A stretch of 64,000 bases of DNA from an uncultured Draconibacterium sp. (GTDB taxonomy: Bacteria > Bacteroidota > Bacteroidia > Bacteroidales > Prolixibacteraceae): NCBI RefSeq assembly GCF_963677565.1, contig NZ_OY781981.1, positions 1,240,001 to 1,304,000 of the forward strand, read 5' to 3'. A program made the translations under genes and the position numbers. Of this stretch, positions 45,234 to 54,822 are shown in pieces; position 1 is the first letter of the stretch, and each line of letters starts with the position of its first letter. The notes under the pieces are model-generated. The model saw only the letters and a program-made list of their open reading frames with translations, did no database searches and was not told the origin of the DNA.

Positions 45234-47576
45234 ATGAAAAAATTACGCACAAATATTATTCGCTTTCTTAAACGCAATCCGTTGTACACCTCTATCAATT
45301 TTACAGGACTGGTAATTGGTTTTGTTTGCGTGATTTTTATTGGTCTTTGGATAAAAAATGAATTGAGTTACGACAGGTTTCACCAAAATGCTGACCAGAT
45401 TTACCGTGTGCATCGGTATTTCTACGACAACAACGGAACCGAAAACCTTCATTTACCTTATGTTGCGCCACCGATTGCGCCATTGTTGAAAGACGAATTC
45501 TCCGAAATTGAAAATATAACTCGGGTGTCCCATATGGGATTACTTTTTCGAATGAACGATCAAAAGGTTATGGAACCGGACGTTTGTTTTGCTGAGCCGG
45601 ATATTCTGAATATTTTCTCTTTCGAAGGAATTTCAGCCGAAAACAATTTATTAAACGAACCACTCACCGCTGTGATTTCTGCAACTATAGCCAAAAAGTA
45701 TTTTAATGACGAGTATGCCGTTGGAAAAACCATGGAGTTTTTTGATGAAAATGGAACTAATTATAATATAAAGGTTACAGGAGTTTTCGAAGACTGGGGG
45801 CGAAATAATCATTTCCGGCCTGAAATCCTGATTTCGTTTTCTACGTACGAAAGTGCCGTTGGTGAAAGCGAGTTAAACGACTGGGGAAGCAATAATTACG
45901 AAACATTTGTATTGATGCAGAATGCGCCTCTGCAACTGGATTCCCGCCTCGATGAATTTATAAACAAACAATTTGAAAATGGAACCAGTTGGACAAAAAT
46001 CAGAATGGAAAGGTTATCGGATATCCATTTTAACTGGTATGGAAGCCGTTCCAGTATTTATGTGTTATTATCGATCGCTCTTTTGATTCTGCTTTTGGGA
46101 AGCATCAACTACATCAATCTGAATACAGCTATTTATTCCCAACGAATTAAAGAAATTCAGATTAGAAAAGTTATTGGAGCAACGGGTAAACGCATCTTGT
46201 CGTTACTTATGCTTGAATCTGTCTTTTTTTGCATTGTGTCGTTATTTGTTGCGCTACTTATAGTTAGTGTGGCCATTCCTTACCTGGCAAGTCTTTTCAA
46301 TAGTAACCTGGCATTTTCAGTTGGTCAGAACCTAAGTATGATAGCTCTGTTTTTCATCCTGTCAATTTTTATTGGATTGATATCAGGAGTGTATCCTGCA
46401 AAACTATTGCTGACGAGTAAAAAGAACATTTCCACAAACAATAAAATGTCGTTTCGTAACGGCATGGTTATTTTTCAGTTCTTCGTTTCAATTGCCCTGA
46501 TCATGTCGTTCCTAATAGTGAATAAACAGTTAAACTATTTGAATACAAAAAATCTTGGGCTTAATCAAGAGAACGTGATTACGGTGAGTGCGTCGCCCAA
46601 TCATATCGAAAAGCTGGATGTGTTTCGGGATCAGCTAACTAAAAATCCGAATATAATCGATGTTTCCGGTTCGAAAAGAATACCATCGCAACGTCTTAAT
46701 GACAGTAGTGGAATGGAAGTTTCCAACAATGGAAAGATGGAACCACTTGGTTTTCGGGTGGCCAATATTCGGGGCGACGAACATTTTGTTCCAACCTACG
46801 AAATGAAACTGATTGCAGGTAATAATATGAGCAGTCAAACAAAAGAAGAAAAGGAATATTTGGTTAACCGGGCGGCTGTGGAGAAAATTGGCTGGGAATC
46901 TCCCGAAGCAGCGATCGGGCAGTTTGTTGAATATGGGAATGAAAAAGGCAGAATAGTTGGTGTGTTGGAAAACTTCAATTACGAATCGTTGCACAATGCC
47001 GTATTCCCGATCATCCTGTACAAGGATGTTTCAAGCTATAACCGCATTTCAATACGAATAACTCCAGCTAACTTATCGAATACAATTGGGTTTATAGAAA
47101 GCACATGGCAGGAATTTAACTTGTCAGGCTCTCCATTTTCGTATCAGTTTATTGACGAACGGTTTGAACGATTATATCAATCTGAAAAATATACCAAAAC
47201 AATTTTCAGTTGTTTTATGGTGTTGGCTGTATTCATCGCAATTTTAGGATTAATAGGATTGTCGCTTTTTGTGATGGAGCGACGCACAAAAGAAATTGGT
47301 GTCAGAAAAGTAAACGGAGCAAAAGTGACAGAGATACTTGCCATGTTAAATAAAGACTTTATAAAGTGGGTGGCGATCGCCTTTGTAATTGCCACTCCAA
47401 TTTCATATTACGCAATGGATAAATGGCTCGAAAACTTTGCCTACAAAACCAATTTAAGTTGGTGGATATTTGCCTTAGCCGGAGTGTTGGCTTTGGGAAT
47501 TGCACTGTTAACCGTTAGTTGGCAAAGCTGGCGGGCAGCTACGCGAAATCCTGTTGAGGCACTTCGTTACGAATAA
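45234..47576 (+). CDS. MacB/FtsX-type ABC permease, array copy 6
   Basis: This 780-residue permease opens RNPLYTSINFTGLVIGFVCVIF and ELSYDRFHQNADQIYRVHRY. The first coupling segment is KEIQIRKVIGATG (306) and the second KEIGVRKVNGAKV (686). Positions 47436-47554 of its terminal block are identical, base for base, to 52228-52346 of copy 8. Upstream of 47436 the two blocks differ at about twelve positions within 147 bases. It is thus the apparent donor (or recipient) of the distal part of copy 8's block. Confidence 0.9.
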   Translation: MKKLRTNIIRFLKRNPLYTSINFTGLVIGFVCVIFIGLWIKNELSYDRFHQNADQIYRVHRYFYDNNGTENLHLPYVAPPIAPLLKDEFSEIENITRVSHMGLLFRMNDQKVMEPDVCFAEPDILNIFSFEGISAENNLLNEPLTAVISATIAKKYFNDEYAVGKTMEFFDENGTNYNIKVTGVFEDWGRNNHFRPEILISFSTYESAVGESELNDWGSNNYETFVLMQNAPLQLDSRLDEFINKQFENGTSWTKIRMERLSDIHFNWYGSRSSIYVLLSIALLILLLGSINYINLNTAIYSQRIKEIQIRKVIGATGKRILSLLMLESVFFCIVSLFVALLIVSVAIPYLASLFNSNLAFSVGQNLSMIALFFILSIFIGLISGVYPAKLLLTSKKNISTNNKMSFRNGMVIFQFFVSIALIMSFLIVNKQLNYLNTKNLGLNQENVITVSASPNHIEKLDVFRDQLTKNPNIIDVSGSKRIPSQRLNDSSGMEVSNNGKMEPLGFRVANIRGDEHFVPTYEMKLIAGNNMSSQTKEEKEYLVNRAAVEKIGWESPEAAIGQFVEYGNEKGRIVGVLENFNYESLHNAVFPIILYKDVSSYNRISIRITPANLSNTIGFIESTWQEFNLSGSPFSYQFIDERFERLYQSEKYTKTIFSCFMVLAVFIAILGLIGLSLFVMERRTKEIGVRKVNGAKVTEILAMLNKDFIKWVAIAFVIATPISYYAMDKWLENFAYKTNLSWWIFALAGVLALGIALLTVSWQSWRAATRNPVEALRYE
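47436..47554 (+). repeat. Conversion tract in copy 6 (pairs with 52228-52346)
   Basis: These 119 bases are identical to 52228-52346 in copy 8, including synonymous sites, by direct reading of both segments. They cover TM8 and most of the cytoplasmic tail. Confidence 0.85.
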
Positions 47577-47617
47577 GTTTTACGTCAAACAAGTATTAAA
47601 TAACTATAACAATTGTT

Positions 47618-49957
47618 ATGAATGCAGCACAAATAAAAACCATATTCCGCGGAAGTTTTAAAAAACGGTCTTCGCTGTTTATCAATTTAACAGGTTTGTC
47701 GATCGGTTTTGCGGTATTGATTGCCATCCTATTTTTCATTCAGGACGAGAAATCGTATAATCAGTTTCACGAGAATATTGACGATTTGTATTGTGTCTTT
47801 ACTATCGAACCGTCGGCGAACAATTCCATTGGCTGGCACGAATCGGTTCCGGCTATTCCCGAAGCGCTTCGCAATGAATATCCCGAAATTGCCAATGCCG
47901 CACTCGTTCGCAATGGTAAAGAAAACATGCTTGTTGAATACGGAGACACCAAATATTACGAAGATATTCAGCTGGCCGAGTCCAACCTGTTTCATATGTT
48001 TTCATTCCCGGTAATTCTGGGCGAAATTCCTGAAAAAACAACTGATACACACATTATAGCGTTAAGCCAAAAAATGGCAGCCAAATATTTTGGGGAGAAA
48101 GATCCGCTTGGTGAGCCGATCATTATAGATAATAAAGACAAATTTACTGTGGTTGCCGTTTATGAAGACATGCCAATAAACTCAAGCATAAGTTTTGATT
48201 TCTGGATTCCTATAGAACTGATTGAAGAAACCCGGCCCGGTTACCTCGACACCTGGTATAATTTAAGTTTCAAGGCTTATGCTTTGTTGCAACCCGGAGC
48301 CTCATTCACCGAGGTAAACAAAAAGCTTTTCAACCGCATTCAGCAGTCAAATCCTGAATCGAAAGATAAGGCTCAGTTGTATCCGTTTTCAAAACTCTAT
48401 CTCGAAGCTTGGGGGCATAACAAAAATGTTCGAACCATGTCGCTGATTGGTTTAATTGTTATGTTGCTGGTTTGTCTGAATTTTATTAACCTGCAAACGG
48501 CAGAAGTATTTAAACGCATTAAACAATTTGGAATTAGAAAAATAAACGGGGCAAGCAATCATAGTCTGAGCATCCAGCTTTTTACTGAAACTTTTCTGCA
48601 AACCATTTTTGCACTTTTCACCGGAATAATTGTCTCCTATCTGGGAAAGGAATATTTACTGCATTTGATTAATAAACCGGATACAGGAGCACCTTTGCTT
48701 TCAGGTACCGCTTTAAGCATTCTTTTACTTTGTGTTTTCCTGCTTTCTTCACTTTCAGCATTGGTTCCGGCATTAACTATCCGGACGGTTGCATTAAGCA
48801 ATTCTCTAAAAGAAAAAATCAGCGAGAAAGTAAGTGTTAAAAAGCTCAGGCTAATTATTATGGCTGTTCAGTTTAGTCTGGCTATAGTTTTTGTGGCTTC
48901 TTTAATAATAACCACAAAACAGGTTCGATACCTCGAGAATAAAAATCTCGGATTCAGTAAAGAACAGCTTTTATATATTCGGTTGGATGGTGAATTGTAT
49001 GAAAAACGAGATGTACTGCAGCAAACACTGGAACAAAATTCAGGCATCATAAATACCTCGCTTTCATCTCACTCACCCATTGGTATTTACTGGAACGGAG
49101 GTGGCTGGAATTGGGAAGGAAAGGTGGCCGACTTCGATCCGCAAATAACGTTTATCGAAACCGATAAAAAGTTTTCCGAAACCTTTGGTATTCAAATGGC
49201 TGAAGGCGATTATTTTAAGGATGAACAACCCGGTGTGGTAATTAATAAAACCTTTGCGCAAATGATTGCACCCGGCGAAAATGCCTTGGGCAAAATGCTA
49301 ATAAAGGAAGACATGGATATAGCCATTCCTGTAAGTGGTGTTATTGAAGATATTCATTTTAAGCCATTAAACCGAGAGATTGGTGCGCTAATGATGATTC
49401 CTGAAATGGGTTTTCAGGACATGAGGTTTTTGTTTGTTAAAGTTAGCCCGGCAAATATGGCTCAAACGCTTAATTTTATAGAAGAAACAGTTAAAGGGCT
49501 AAATCCCGACTTTCCATACTGGCATCATTTCCTTGATGATGACTTTGCACGGCTTTATTTGCGTGAGCACACACTTAGGGCACAAATGACCTTTTTCTCC
49601 ATTTTAGCGATTCTTATTTCGTGTATGGGATTGTGGGGAATTATGGTTTTTGTTGTGAAACAGCGGGTGAAAGAAATCGGTATCCGAAAGGTAAACGGAG
49701 CCAAAGTATCCGAAATACTTGCCATGTTAAATAAAGACTTTATAAAATGGGTGGCGATTGCCTTTGTAATTGCCACTCCAATTTCATATTACGCAATGGA
49801 TAAATGGCTCGAAAATTTTGCCTACAAAACCAATTTAAGCTGGTGGATATTTGCGTTGGCTGGGTTTTTGGCATTGGGAATTGCATTGTTAACCGTTAGT
49901 TGGCAAAGCTGGCGGGCAGCTACCAGAAATCCTGTGGAGGCTCTTCGATACGAATAA
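47618..49957 (+). CDS. MacB/FtsX-type ABC permease, array copy 7
   Basis: This 779-residue permease opens with KTIFRGSFKKRSSLFINLTGLSIGF-type family sequence. The first coupling segment is KQFGIRKINGASN (302) and the second KEIGIRKVNGAKV (685). Bases 49670-49839, starting exactly at the Lys codon of the second coupling motif, are identical over 170 positions to 52081-52250 of copy 8, including all silent sites. Just upstream the two genes are unrelated at the nucleotide level. It carries the variant ALAGFLALG in TM8. The next gene starts 17 bases after its stop. Confidence 0.9.
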   Translation: MNAAQIKTIFRGSFKKRSSLFINLTGLSIGFAVLIAILFFIQDEKSYNQFHENIDDLYCVFTIEPSANNSIGWHESVPAIPEALRNEYPEIANAALVRNGKENMLVEYGDTKYYEDIQLAESNLFHMFSFPVILGEIPEKTTDTHIIALSQKMAAKYFGEKDPLGEPIIIDNKDKFTVVAVYEDMPINSSISFDFWIPIELIEETRPGYLDTWYNLSFKAYALLQPGASFTEVNKKLFNRIQQSNPESKDKAQLYPFSKLYLEAWGHNKNVRTMSLIGLIVMLLVCLNFINLQTAEVFKRIKQFGIRKINGASNHSLSIQLFTETFLQTIFALFTGIIVSYLGKEYLLHLINKPDTGAPLLSGTALSILLLCVFLLSSLSALVPALTIRTVALSNSLKEKISEKVSVKKLRLIIMAVQFSLAIVFVASLIITTKQVRYLENKNLGFSKEQLLYIRLDGELYEKRDVLQQTLEQNSGIINTSLSSHSPIGIYWNGGGWNWEGKVADFDPQITFIETDKKFSETFGIQMAEGDYFKDEQPGVVINKTFAQMIAPGENALGKMLIKEDMDIAIPVSGVIEDIHFKPLNREIGALMMIPEMGFQDMRFLFVKVSPANMAQTLNFIEETVKGLNPDFPYWHHFLDDDFARLYLREHTLRAQMTFFSILAILISCMGLWGIMVFVVKQRVKEIGIRKVNGAKVSEILAMLNKDFIKWVAIAFVIATPISYYAMDKWLENFAYKTNLSWWIFALAGFLALGIALLTVSWQSWRAATRNPVEALRYE
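49670..49839 (+). repeat. Conversion tract in copy 7 (pairs with 52081-52250)
   Basis: These 170 bases are identical to 52081-52250 in copy 8. The identity begins exactly at the first base of the Lys codon of KEIGIRKVNG and ends at a silent C/T difference in the codon before Trp-Trp. Confidence 0.85.
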
Positions 49958-49974
49958 ATTTGAATCTCAAACCT

Positions 49975-52368
49975 ATGTACAGCCTGAAAATAACAATACG
50001 TCGACTGTTAAGAGATAAGGTCTTTTTGCTCCTTAGCACTTTGGGCCTGGTAATTGGAATTTCGTGTTTTATCATTCTATTTATCCATGTTTCTAACGAA
50101 AAAAGTTTTGACAAACATTTTGATGGACACGAGAATATTTATAGAGTAATTTCAGCTGCTGAATTTGGTAAAGATTCACCATGGGCACGTAGTTTGGGAA
50201 TTGTTCATTCTGCTTCGTCTGAAATTCCAGAGATTGAACTGGCGTCTCAGTTTATACATTGTCCAATTGGAACCATAAAAATCGGTGACAACTCGTTTCA
50301 TCAAAACGATATTTTATGGGTTAATGATACTTTTATTGAAATGTTTGAAGTTAAATCGAAAGTTGGTGACCTATCTGAATTGGAGAAACCAAATACCGTT
50401 TTTATTTCAGAAGATTTTGCTCGTAAACACTTTGGAGACCAAAATCCCATTGGACAAATCATCAAATTTGAAGCCGGGCAATACAAAAAAAATATTGGCG
50501 ATTATGAAATTCGTGGAATTGTAAAAAACACCCATCCCAAAACACATTTAAAATACGAATTACTGGCCTCGCAAAAAGGTAACATGCAAAAATCTTTTGA
50601 AAAAACATTGCCAAGCTTAAAAACTCTATGGGCCTACCATTACTTTAAACTTCAAAAAGGGGCATCTCCAGAATTGGTTGCCAAAAAGTTAGGAGCTTTT
50701 TGGGATAAGAGTTCTTTAAAACAAGAAGGTGGGCCCAAAGAATTCGATTTTTCATTGTTCCCAATGGACGATATCCACTTGAAATCGGATTTTCGTTTTG
50801 AACTGCGGGAAAGTTCGAGCAAAATAAATATCTCTCTTTTTATAATTATCTCCTTTATTATTTTGCTGGTTTCCTTGTTAAATTTTACCAATCTCACCAT
50901 AGCAAAGCTCATTAAACGCTCAAAAGAACTGGGCTTAAAAAAGTCTATTGGGGCTAACCGGTGGCAAATTATAACGCAGATATTAAACGAAGTATTGATT
51001 GTTTGTATACTAGCAATTGGAATTTCATTGTTGTTTATTCAGGTTGTAAATCCCTTCATTAACCAATTGTTTGACATAGATTTTAAAATATATTACCACG
51101 AACCGATTATTTACTGGACTATATTGGCAGTTATTGGTTTGTGCCTAACGATAACAATCCTTTTTATTGCTGTATTTTTTCTAAGTAGAAATTCTACCAT
51201 TGATATCCTTGCCCAACGGAATAATTTCTCGGGAAGTTATGTGCTTAAGAGCCTTCTGGTTGGACAGGTTTCCATTGTAATTGTATTAATATCGGGTACT
51301 GTTTTAGTAAATAAACAAATTGACTTTGTACTAAACAAGCCCTTAGGTTTTAATAAAGAAAATGTAGTTGTTCTGCACATGAAAGATCTGGCAAAAGATG
51401 CTGGTAGTTTTACAAATGAACTTAGAAGGCAAAGTCAGATAACCGAAGTTGGAATGGCATATCAATACTTCGGCTATCCGACACAAACATTGTTACTTGA
51501 AGATTTAGGCATTGAGGGAACCGCAGAGTTAGTTTTTGCCAACTACGATTACCTTAAAACCATGAATGTTAAGTTGATTAAAAACTGGATAAATCCTACT
51601 GCCGATACTGTTCGGGGAATGGTGATAAACAACCATCTATATAAACGTTTAATGGAGAAACACGGAAGTATAGAAGCGCTTAATGCTTACCAACAAATGC
51701 AATCTTCACAACGTGGTCAAAAAGATAACCGTATTACAAAATTTGTAGGAGTAGCGGAAGATTTTAACTACAACTCAGTACACGAAAACATAGGCGATTT
51801 TGTTTTTTTGTTGGATGAAGCAAGAAACCGTGCACGTTTTGCTCATATACGCTTAAATGAAGGGAGTTTGCATGCTGGTATGAATGCCATAAAAAGGGTA
51901 TGGAACGAGTATTATCCCAATCAGGAAATGGAGTACTTTTTTATGGATGAGAAAATAGCCCAGCAATACAAAGCAGAAACTATTCTTAGTCGCATTCTTT
52001 TTGTTTTTTCAGGCATTGGAATACTGCTCAGTATTTTAGGAATTAGTGCATTATCACTATTTATTTCGCAGCAACGTACTAAAGAAATCGGTATCCGAAA
52101 GGTAAACGGAGCCAAAGTATCCGAAATACTTGCCATGTTAAATAAAGACTTTATAAAATGGGTGGCGATTGCCTTTGTAATTGCCACTCCAATTTCATAT
52201 TACGCAATGGATAAATGGCTCGAAAATTTTGCCTACAAAACCAATTTAAGTTGGTGGATATTTGCCTTAGCCGGAGTGTTGGCTTTGGGAATTGCACTGT
52301 TAACCGTTAGTTGGCAAAGCTGGCGGGCAGCTACGCGAAATCCTGTGGTGGCACTCCGTTATGAATGA
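49975..52368 (+). CDS. MacB/FtsX-type ABC permease, array copy 8 (mosaic C-terminal block)
   Basis: This permease has 797 residues from the ATG at 49975 (MYSLKITIRRLLRDKVFLLL). An upstream in-frame ATG at 49900 lies inside copy 7 and would add 25 residues read from copy 7's conserved end in another frame, so I reject it. The first coupling segment is KELGLKKSIGANR (317) and the second KEIGIRKVNGAKV (703). Its terminal block is identical to copy 7 for the first 170 bases, then identical to copy 6 for the next 96. The final motif reads NPVVALRYE, Glu to Val against all other copies. The body is more AT-rich than its neighbours, suggesting a separate origin before its end was homogenized. Confidence 0.9.
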   Translation: MYSLKITIRRLLRDKVFLLLSTLGLVIGISCFIILFIHVSNEKSFDKHFDGHENIYRVISAAEFGKDSPWARSLGIVHSASSEIPEIELASQFIHCPIGTIKIGDNSFHQNDILWVNDTFIEMFEVKSKVGDLSELEKPNTVFISEDFARKHFGDQNPIGQIIKFEAGQYKKNIGDYEIRGIVKNTHPKTHLKYELLASQKGNMQKSFEKTLPSLKTLWAYHYFKLQKGASPELVAKKLGAFWDKSSLKQEGGPKEFDFSLFPMDDIHLKSDFRFELRESSSKINISLFIIISFIILLVSLLNFTNLTIAKLIKRSKELGLKKSIGANRWQIITQILNEVLIVCILAIGISLLFIQVVNPFINQLFDIDFKIYYHEPIIYWTILAVIGLCLTITILFIAVFFLSRNSTIDILAQRNNFSGSYVLKSLLVGQVSIVIVLISGTVLVNKQIDFVLNKPLGFNKENVVVLHMKDLAKDAGSFTNELRRQSQITEVGMAYQYFGYPTQTLLLEDLGIEGTAELVFANYDYLKTMNVKLIKNWINPTADTVRGMVINNHLYKRLMEKHGSIEALNAYQQMQSSQRGQKDNRITKFVGVAEDFNYNSVHENIGDFVFLLDEARNRARFAHIRLNEGSLHAGMNAIKRVWNEYYPNQEMEYFFMDEKIAQQYKAETILSRILFVFSGIGILLSILGISALSLFISQQRTKEIGIRKVNGAKVSEILAMLNKDFIKWVAIAFVIATPISYYAMDKWLENFAYKTNLSWWIFALAGVLALGIALLTVSWQSWRAATRNPVVALRYE
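52081..52346 (+). repeat. Mosaic block of copy 8 (copy 7-like then copy 6-like)
   Basis: Bases 52081-52250 equal copy 7 and bases 52228-52346 equal copy 6, so the switch lies in 52228-52250. By eye, copy 8 differs from copy 6 at about 12 sites before 52228 and from copy 7 at about 11 sites after 52250. Confidence 0.85.
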
Positions 52369-52447
52369 TGTAGTACGTTAAGATTTTATAAAACCTTAAC
52401 GTTTGGGAGCGATGAAAATGAAACTGTAATAATTAAAACCCGATAAT

Positions 52448-54805
52448 ATGTTTTGGACACAATTTAAACTAATGTTTCGCAATTTGCGAAGAAACAAACT
52501 TCATTCGGCAATCAATATTTTTGGGTTAGCAATTGCCATAACCCTTGTTTTGTTGCTATCTTCTTATGTTTCCAATGAAGTATCGGTAGATTCATTTCAT
52601 GTAAATAAAGACCGGATATACCGTGCATATGGAGACAATATCCAGACTTTTGCGCCTCCTTTCGGGCAGTATATTTTAGAGAATATTGCTGAGGCTGAAA
52701 GCTACGCACGTACTTTTATTATGGACGGAACTTTAACTTACGACAATAAAAAGTTCGAAAGTGGTAACTGTTTGTTAACCGATTCGGCATTTTTTACCAT
52801 GTTTTCATTTCCGGTACTTGTTGGAGATGCCGGTGAACTTTTATCAGCTAACAGCGATGCTGTGTTATCAGAGAGCTTTGCAAAGAAAATTTTTGGTAAC
52901 AAAAATCCGATAGGGGAAAGCGTTAAATTTAATGGTAAGGATTTCATAATCTCCGGCATTTTTGGTGATTTTAAAGACAATACCCATTTTGCTAAGCCAA
53001 ACATGATCCTTAATTTTTCGATGTTACCCATAATTTGGGGAATGAGTGAAGAAAATGCATCGAAATATTTTATGAAAGATTATGGAAACAGTTCTTTTGG
53101 GCTTTATGTGATGGCACACAGAAATAGCAATATTAAAGCACACGAAGCGGAATTATTGGAAAAAGTAAAAGAATTTTACTGGATTTTTAAAAACGACAGA
53201 AATAATGAAATTGCATTTATGCCGCTCGAAGAGGTTTATTTTAACCTTGCGCCGCTCGACTATATCGGAACGCGGCAGGGCAACAAGAAATTTCTTAATA
53301 TTCTTACCATTATAACCCTGGCCATTGTTATAATTGCTGCAATAAATTACATCAATTTAAGTATTACCCAATCGGTAAAAAGAGCGAAAGAAGTAGGAAT
53401 AAAAAAGATAATTGGTTCATTCCGCCGGGGAATTGTCAGGCAATTTTTAATGGAATCTACAGTGATCAGTTTGATCGCAACGGTTCTCGCCATTTTGCTT
53501 ACAATTCTTGTTCTGCCAAAGTTTAATCAATTGGTAAACACCGATTTCAAATTTCTCGATATAATTAATAAAGGATTCCTGTTGCGTAGTTTACTGGTTG
53601 TTTTCGTAACCGGGCTTATTGCCGGTTTTGTCCCGTCGCTTATTCTTTCCGGATTCAAATCTGTTGAAATAATGAAAGGGGTACCGTCGCGGCTTAAAAA
53701 CAGTTTTCTTCAAAAGGCAATGGTTGTTTTTCAATATACCGTTTCTATTGCATTAATCGTGGTTGTTGCATTTATAATAAGGCAAAATAATTACATGAAA
53801 AACTACGACCTGGGATTTGATAAAGACCATACGTTTTATATACGAATGACCGACGATTCGAATAAACAAAAGAATGCATTTGGAAATGAATTGATGAAAA
53901 TTCCCGGGGTAATAGCTGTTTCTTTTTGTCAGGATTTCCCGGGAGGTCCCATTAATAACCAGTCGTTTGTTTACAACGATAAAGCGCAGAGTTTCGATCA
54001 ATTCAGGGTAGATACTGCGTTCTTTTCGGCGCTTGGAATCCCTTTAAAAAACAGAATTTCAATTACCGATAATGTTATGGGGGAAGAAAAGTTTGCCTTG
54101 GTAATAAATAAAACCGCAGTGAATGATCTGGAGCTTGAACCTCCTTACAACGAATTTAAATTTTATGATGACATGGTAAAAATTAGTGAAGTTGTGGACG
54201 ACATGAATTTCAGATCGTTATATCAAAAGCCACGTCCAACCATGTTTCAGTTGAGCGATATGAATTGGGCACCTTATGTATTGGTGAGAGGATCAGGCGA
54301 TAATTTAACCGCTGTTGTGGATCAGGCAAAAGCCGTTTTTAAAGATATATCTCCGTCGGATCCGCTGGAACTGAATTTTATTGATGACGCCTTAAATGTT
54401 GCCTACAAAAAAGAAGAACGTACAGCTAAAATAGTAGGTTATTTTGCTGTTTTCGCCATACTTATTTCGTCGCTTGGAATATTTGCGTTGGCAAGCTACA
54501 CCGCTCAAAACCGCCGAAAAGAAATAGGGTTGCGAAAAGTAAACGGTGCGCAGATTACTCAGATTGTTGGCTTGTTGAATGTCAATTTTATAAAATGGGT
54601 AGTTGTCGCATTTGTTATAGCTGCACCTGTAGCCTGGTTTGCAACAAACAGATGGCTCGAAAATTTTGCCTACAAGACCAACCTGAGCTGGTGGATATTT
54701 GCCCTGGCCGGTGTGCTGGCTTTGGGAATTGCATTTTTAACGGTTAGCTGGCAAAGCTGGCGGGCAGCAACAAGGAATCCTGTTGAAGCATTGAGGTACG
54801 AATAA
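52448..54805 (+). CDS. MacB/FtsX-type ABC permease, array copy 9
   Basis: This 785-residue permease opens MFWTQFKLMFRNLRRNKLHS and has TM1 at ~20-43. Its first coupling segment is KEVGIKKIIGSFR (314) and its second KEIGLRKVNGAQI (691). The early part of its terminal block is the most divergent after copy 1 (QIVGLLNVNF, IAAPVAWFATNRW). From 54652 it switches to a sequence shared with copy 10 for 84 bases with a single mismatch. That pattern suggests a short conversion tract covering only TM8 and the preceding loop. A 79-bp gap precedes the gene. Confidence 0.9.
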   Translation: MFWTQFKLMFRNLRRNKLHSAINIFGLAIAITLVLLLSSYVSNEVSVDSFHVNKDRIYRAYGDNIQTFAPPFGQYILENIAEAESYARTFIMDGTLTYDNKKFESGNCLLTDSAFFTMFSFPVLVGDAGELLSANSDAVLSESFAKKIFGNKNPIGESVKFNGKDFIISGIFGDFKDNTHFAKPNMILNFSMLPIIWGMSEENASKYFMKDYGNSSFGLYVMAHRNSNIKAHEAELLEKVKEFYWIFKNDRNNEIAFMPLEEVYFNLAPLDYIGTRQGNKKFLNILTIITLAIVIIAAINYINLSITQSVKRAKEVGIKKIIGSFRRGIVRQFLMESTVISLIATVLAILLTILVLPKFNQLVNTDFKFLDIINKGFLLRSLLVVFVTGLIAGFVPSLILSGFKSVEIMKGVPSRLKNSFLQKAMVVFQYTVSIALIVVVAFIIRQNNYMKNYDLGFDKDHTFYIRMTDDSNKQKNAFGNELMKIPGVIAVSFCQDFPGGPINNQSFVYNDKAQSFDQFRVDTAFFSALGIPLKNRISITDNVMGEEKFALVINKTAVNDLELEPPYNEFKFYDDMVKISEVVDDMNFRSLYQKPRPTMFQLSDMNWAPYVLVRGSGDNLTAVVDQAKAVFKDISPSDPLELNFIDDALNVAYKKEERTAKIVGYFAVFAILISSLGIFALASYTAQNRRKEIGLRKVNGAQITQIVGLLNVNFIKWVVVAFVIAAPVAWFATNRWLENFAYKTNLSWWIFALAGVLALGIAFLTVSWQSWRAATRNPVEALRYE
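54652..54735 (+). repeat. Short shared tract in copy 9 (pairs with 57036-57119 in copy 10)
   Basis: Eighty-four bases match copy 10 with one silent mismatch, while the 50 bases just upstream differ at many positions. The tract covers the WLENFAYKTNLSWW loop and most of TM8. Confidence 0.75.
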
Positions 54806-54822
54806 CTTAAAAATTTATTGCC

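Noticed and set aside
49900..49974. An ATG inside copy 7 that would extend copy 8 by 25 residues.
   Set aside because: It is read in another frame of copy 7's conserved end, and the extension has no homology to permease N-termini. The ATG at 49975 gives the normal start.
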